From Gaeumannomyces sp. JS-464 (lineage: Eukaryota > Ascomycota > Sordariomycetes > Magnaporthales > Magnaporthaceae): DNA of 64,000 bases. Shown in pieces: positions 62,401 to 64,000 of this stretch (the first letter of the stretch is position 1; each line of letters opens with the position of its first letter). A program made the translations under genes and the position numbers. The notes below the pieces were generated by a model. It had not been told where the DNA came from. It saw nothing but the letters and a program-made list of their open reading frames with translations, and searched no databases. Where the stretch lies: the NCBI GenBank assembly GCA_002197995.1, contig NGZR01000001.1, forward strand, positions 2,418,001 to 2,482,000, in the 5' to 3' direction.

Positions 62401-63202
62401 CAGACTCGAGAAGGGTTGCCTGTTCTGTCAGATATCATATTCGCGTTTGAGCGGGCACACGCAGCCAGCAGAGGGGCACCAGTACCCGAAGCCAGCCGAG
62501 GGGAAAAGACGCGGTCTAGAAGAAAAGAAGAAAAAAAGAAAAAAAAAATCCCGCAAAACTGCTGACCTCGCAAGCGGGATACACGGACGGGCAGCTCCAA
62601 AGGGGAGACGACCCGGCCAGTGGATCCGGACAGAGAGGCAGACGCAGATAGCAAGCTCGAGCTGGCTGGAGATAGCCAAGAGCGTCCTGAGCCTCAACAG
62701 CTTTCAGTGCTTCTTATTCCCGTCTGCCGATGGTATCCCCTGGGGCCCTCCTCGTCCCACGTTCCCGGTCGGACCGAAGCAACTCTAAAGGCTGGCCAGG
62801 CAATCCCTCGCCAAGGTCGGCAGATGGATGGTGCGAGATTTGCTTCCGATAGGGAGGGAAGGGGGGAGGGGAGGGGAGGGGGATATGCCAACATCAATCT
62901 GCCTTTGTTTTGGGACCGGTTCGGCTGCTAGATTTGTTTCATTTGTTCAAAAGGCATCATCTTCTCTGTCTCTGTCTGGCAATTTTACGTTGGACGATAA
63001 ATGGAAACCAAGTCCAAGCCCAGGAGATGGTGGTCCTCGCTTGGCTTCTTCGGCTAGCTCATCGACCAGACCAGTAACCCAGCGATGGGATGGAGGGCAT
63101 GGTGGGTGGTGCTTGGGGAACTTTCCCCGGAAATGGCGCTAGCAGACGGTTCATGCTGCGCCCCCTTCCCCAAAACTCACGCCATCGGTTTTTTGCACAC
63201 CA

Positions 63203-63228
63203 CACCACCACCACCACCACCACCACCA
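63203..63228 (+). repeat. (ACC)n trinucleotide tract
   Basis: Eight to nine ACC units in non-coding sequence near the window edge. Confidence 0.92.
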
Positions 63229-64000
63229 TCGCCATTACCGTCGCCAGCGTGACCACCCGAAGGATGGGTGGCTGGTCCTTCTTCCTTCTCGTCCACGAGG
63301 CCAGACTAGCCGAGGCCAGGAGATGAAGGGTGGGAGGGTGGTTGGGTTGGGTTTTGCGCGGCTCTCGCCTCGGTCCTTGTTCTAGTCGTTCCTTTCAGCG
63401 TGAGTGCGTGGCGCTAAGGAGTGCCGAGTTTTCCCTTAGCACAGCAGCGTGTGTTTTTTCGTGACTCTCTGTCTCTGTGAAGCTTCACTTTTCTCACGCA
63501 TCATCACGGCACTGTCGGGCCAACGAGACTTTGAGGACGGTCAATGACATGTGAATCTTCAGCTTTGCCACTTCCCCGGACAAGAGGAGAAAGGGGGAAA
63601 AGGGCTGCCGATTGGCTTTTCACCTTGGAGCTGAACATGGTTGTCCCTTGGGGAGTCCATGCGGCTTTTCCTTTTCTTTGCTTGCGCGCCGTAGGGCCGT
63701 CGGTGTTAGCAGAGGCGTCTTATTGCGGCGGCGAAACCAAAACAAACCCACGCTTAGAACAAAACGGCGCGTTCGGCCATTGGTGCATCCATCATCACCA
63801 CACCTGCGTGCGTAGTACCTGCGGCGGACACTTTTTTCTTCTTTTTTTTCTCTCCCTCTCTTCTCCGACCTTCTGCTAGGGCTATTTTTCTTTTCTGTTC
63901 CCCGCAAGATGGTGTGGTGCGCAAGAAGACACAGCAGCGATCCTCTTAGTTCCCGCGCTAACCCCCATTCCATCCCATCTCCACTCCACCAACCACCTGC

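Larger units (their letters stand above)
46501..64000. other. gene desert, part 3
   Basis: No supported gene in 17.5 kb up to the window edge. Contents: an interrupted (AGC)n tract, a 20-nt A run, a 37-nt T run, (TC)18, an (ACC)n tract and G/C runs. Candidate frames examined and not called: 48239-48910 plus (224 codons from an ATG), 50928-51758 plus, 52880-53305 plus (start resembles a photolyase N-terminus for a few residues) and 58060-58725 plus. A weak tRNA-like match lies at 61401-61480 minus. The right edge may enter the promoter of a gene beyond the window. Confidence 0.5.

Noticed and set aside
24866..64000. Transposons, CRISPR arrays, telomere repeats or a biosynthetic gene cluster in the desert
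   Set aside because: No reverse transcriptase, transposase, long terminal or inverted repeats, TTAGGG arrays, spaced direct repeats, or PKS/NRPS/P450-like motifs were seen in any frame.

Overview
The window comes from a filamentous ascomycete (Pezizomycotina), most likely a Sordariomycete. The evidence is short introns (74-227 bp) with GTRNGT-like donors, CTRAC-type branch sites and CAG/TAG acceptors; strong preference for C or G at third codon positions in the real genes; fungal-type proteins (a TRM12/TYW2 enzyme, an SSP120-like EF-hand protein, a four-finger C2H2 regulator); and GC-rich intergenic DNA full of simple repeats, CAGG arrays and a TACCTAGGTA palindrome. The group assignment is inference; no marker gene is present.

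Layout. Seven protein genes lie in the first 25 kb. (1) A small secreted protein on the minus strand, 933-1478. (2) A single-exon F-box/ankyrin-repeat protein, 1998-5012 plus. Then a 7.5-kb spacer with a 119-nt (AG)n tract and a 36-nt T run. (3) A single-pass membrane protein with a Cys-rich ectodomain and long Ser/Pro-rich tail, 12584-14754 plus, three exons. (4) An SSP120-like EF-hand secretory-pathway protein, 15904-16598 plus, two exons. (5) TRM12/TYW2, a wybutosine-synthesis enzyme, 16738-18147 minus, convergent with (4). (6) A short-chain dehydrogenase/reductase, 18376-19331 minus. Then 3.6 kb without a clear gene. (7) A C2H2 transcription factor, 22986-24742 minus, three exons.

The remaining 39 kb (24743-64000) holds no gene I can support. 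Open frames there reach 250-350 codons, but they follow low-complexity sequence, show no domain or splice logic, and often lack an ATG. The region is rich in T, A and C homopolymers up to 37 nt, (TG)n, (TC)n, (AGC)n and (ACC)n tracts. It shows no obvious AT-rich, RIP-like decay and no transposase or reverse transcriptase.

The genes do not form an obvious pathway: they are housekeeping (TRM12, SSP120), regulatory (C2H2 factor, F-box protein) and cell-surface or metabolic genes, each with its own promoter. The most unusual local signal is that three genes (3, 6, 7) are broken by four apparent frameshifts. All four have the sign of a one-base deletion and lie in GC-rich sequence, while both flanking frames remain cleanly coding. 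I read these as probable assembly errors, but real gene decay is not excluded. I found no convincing new biological system.
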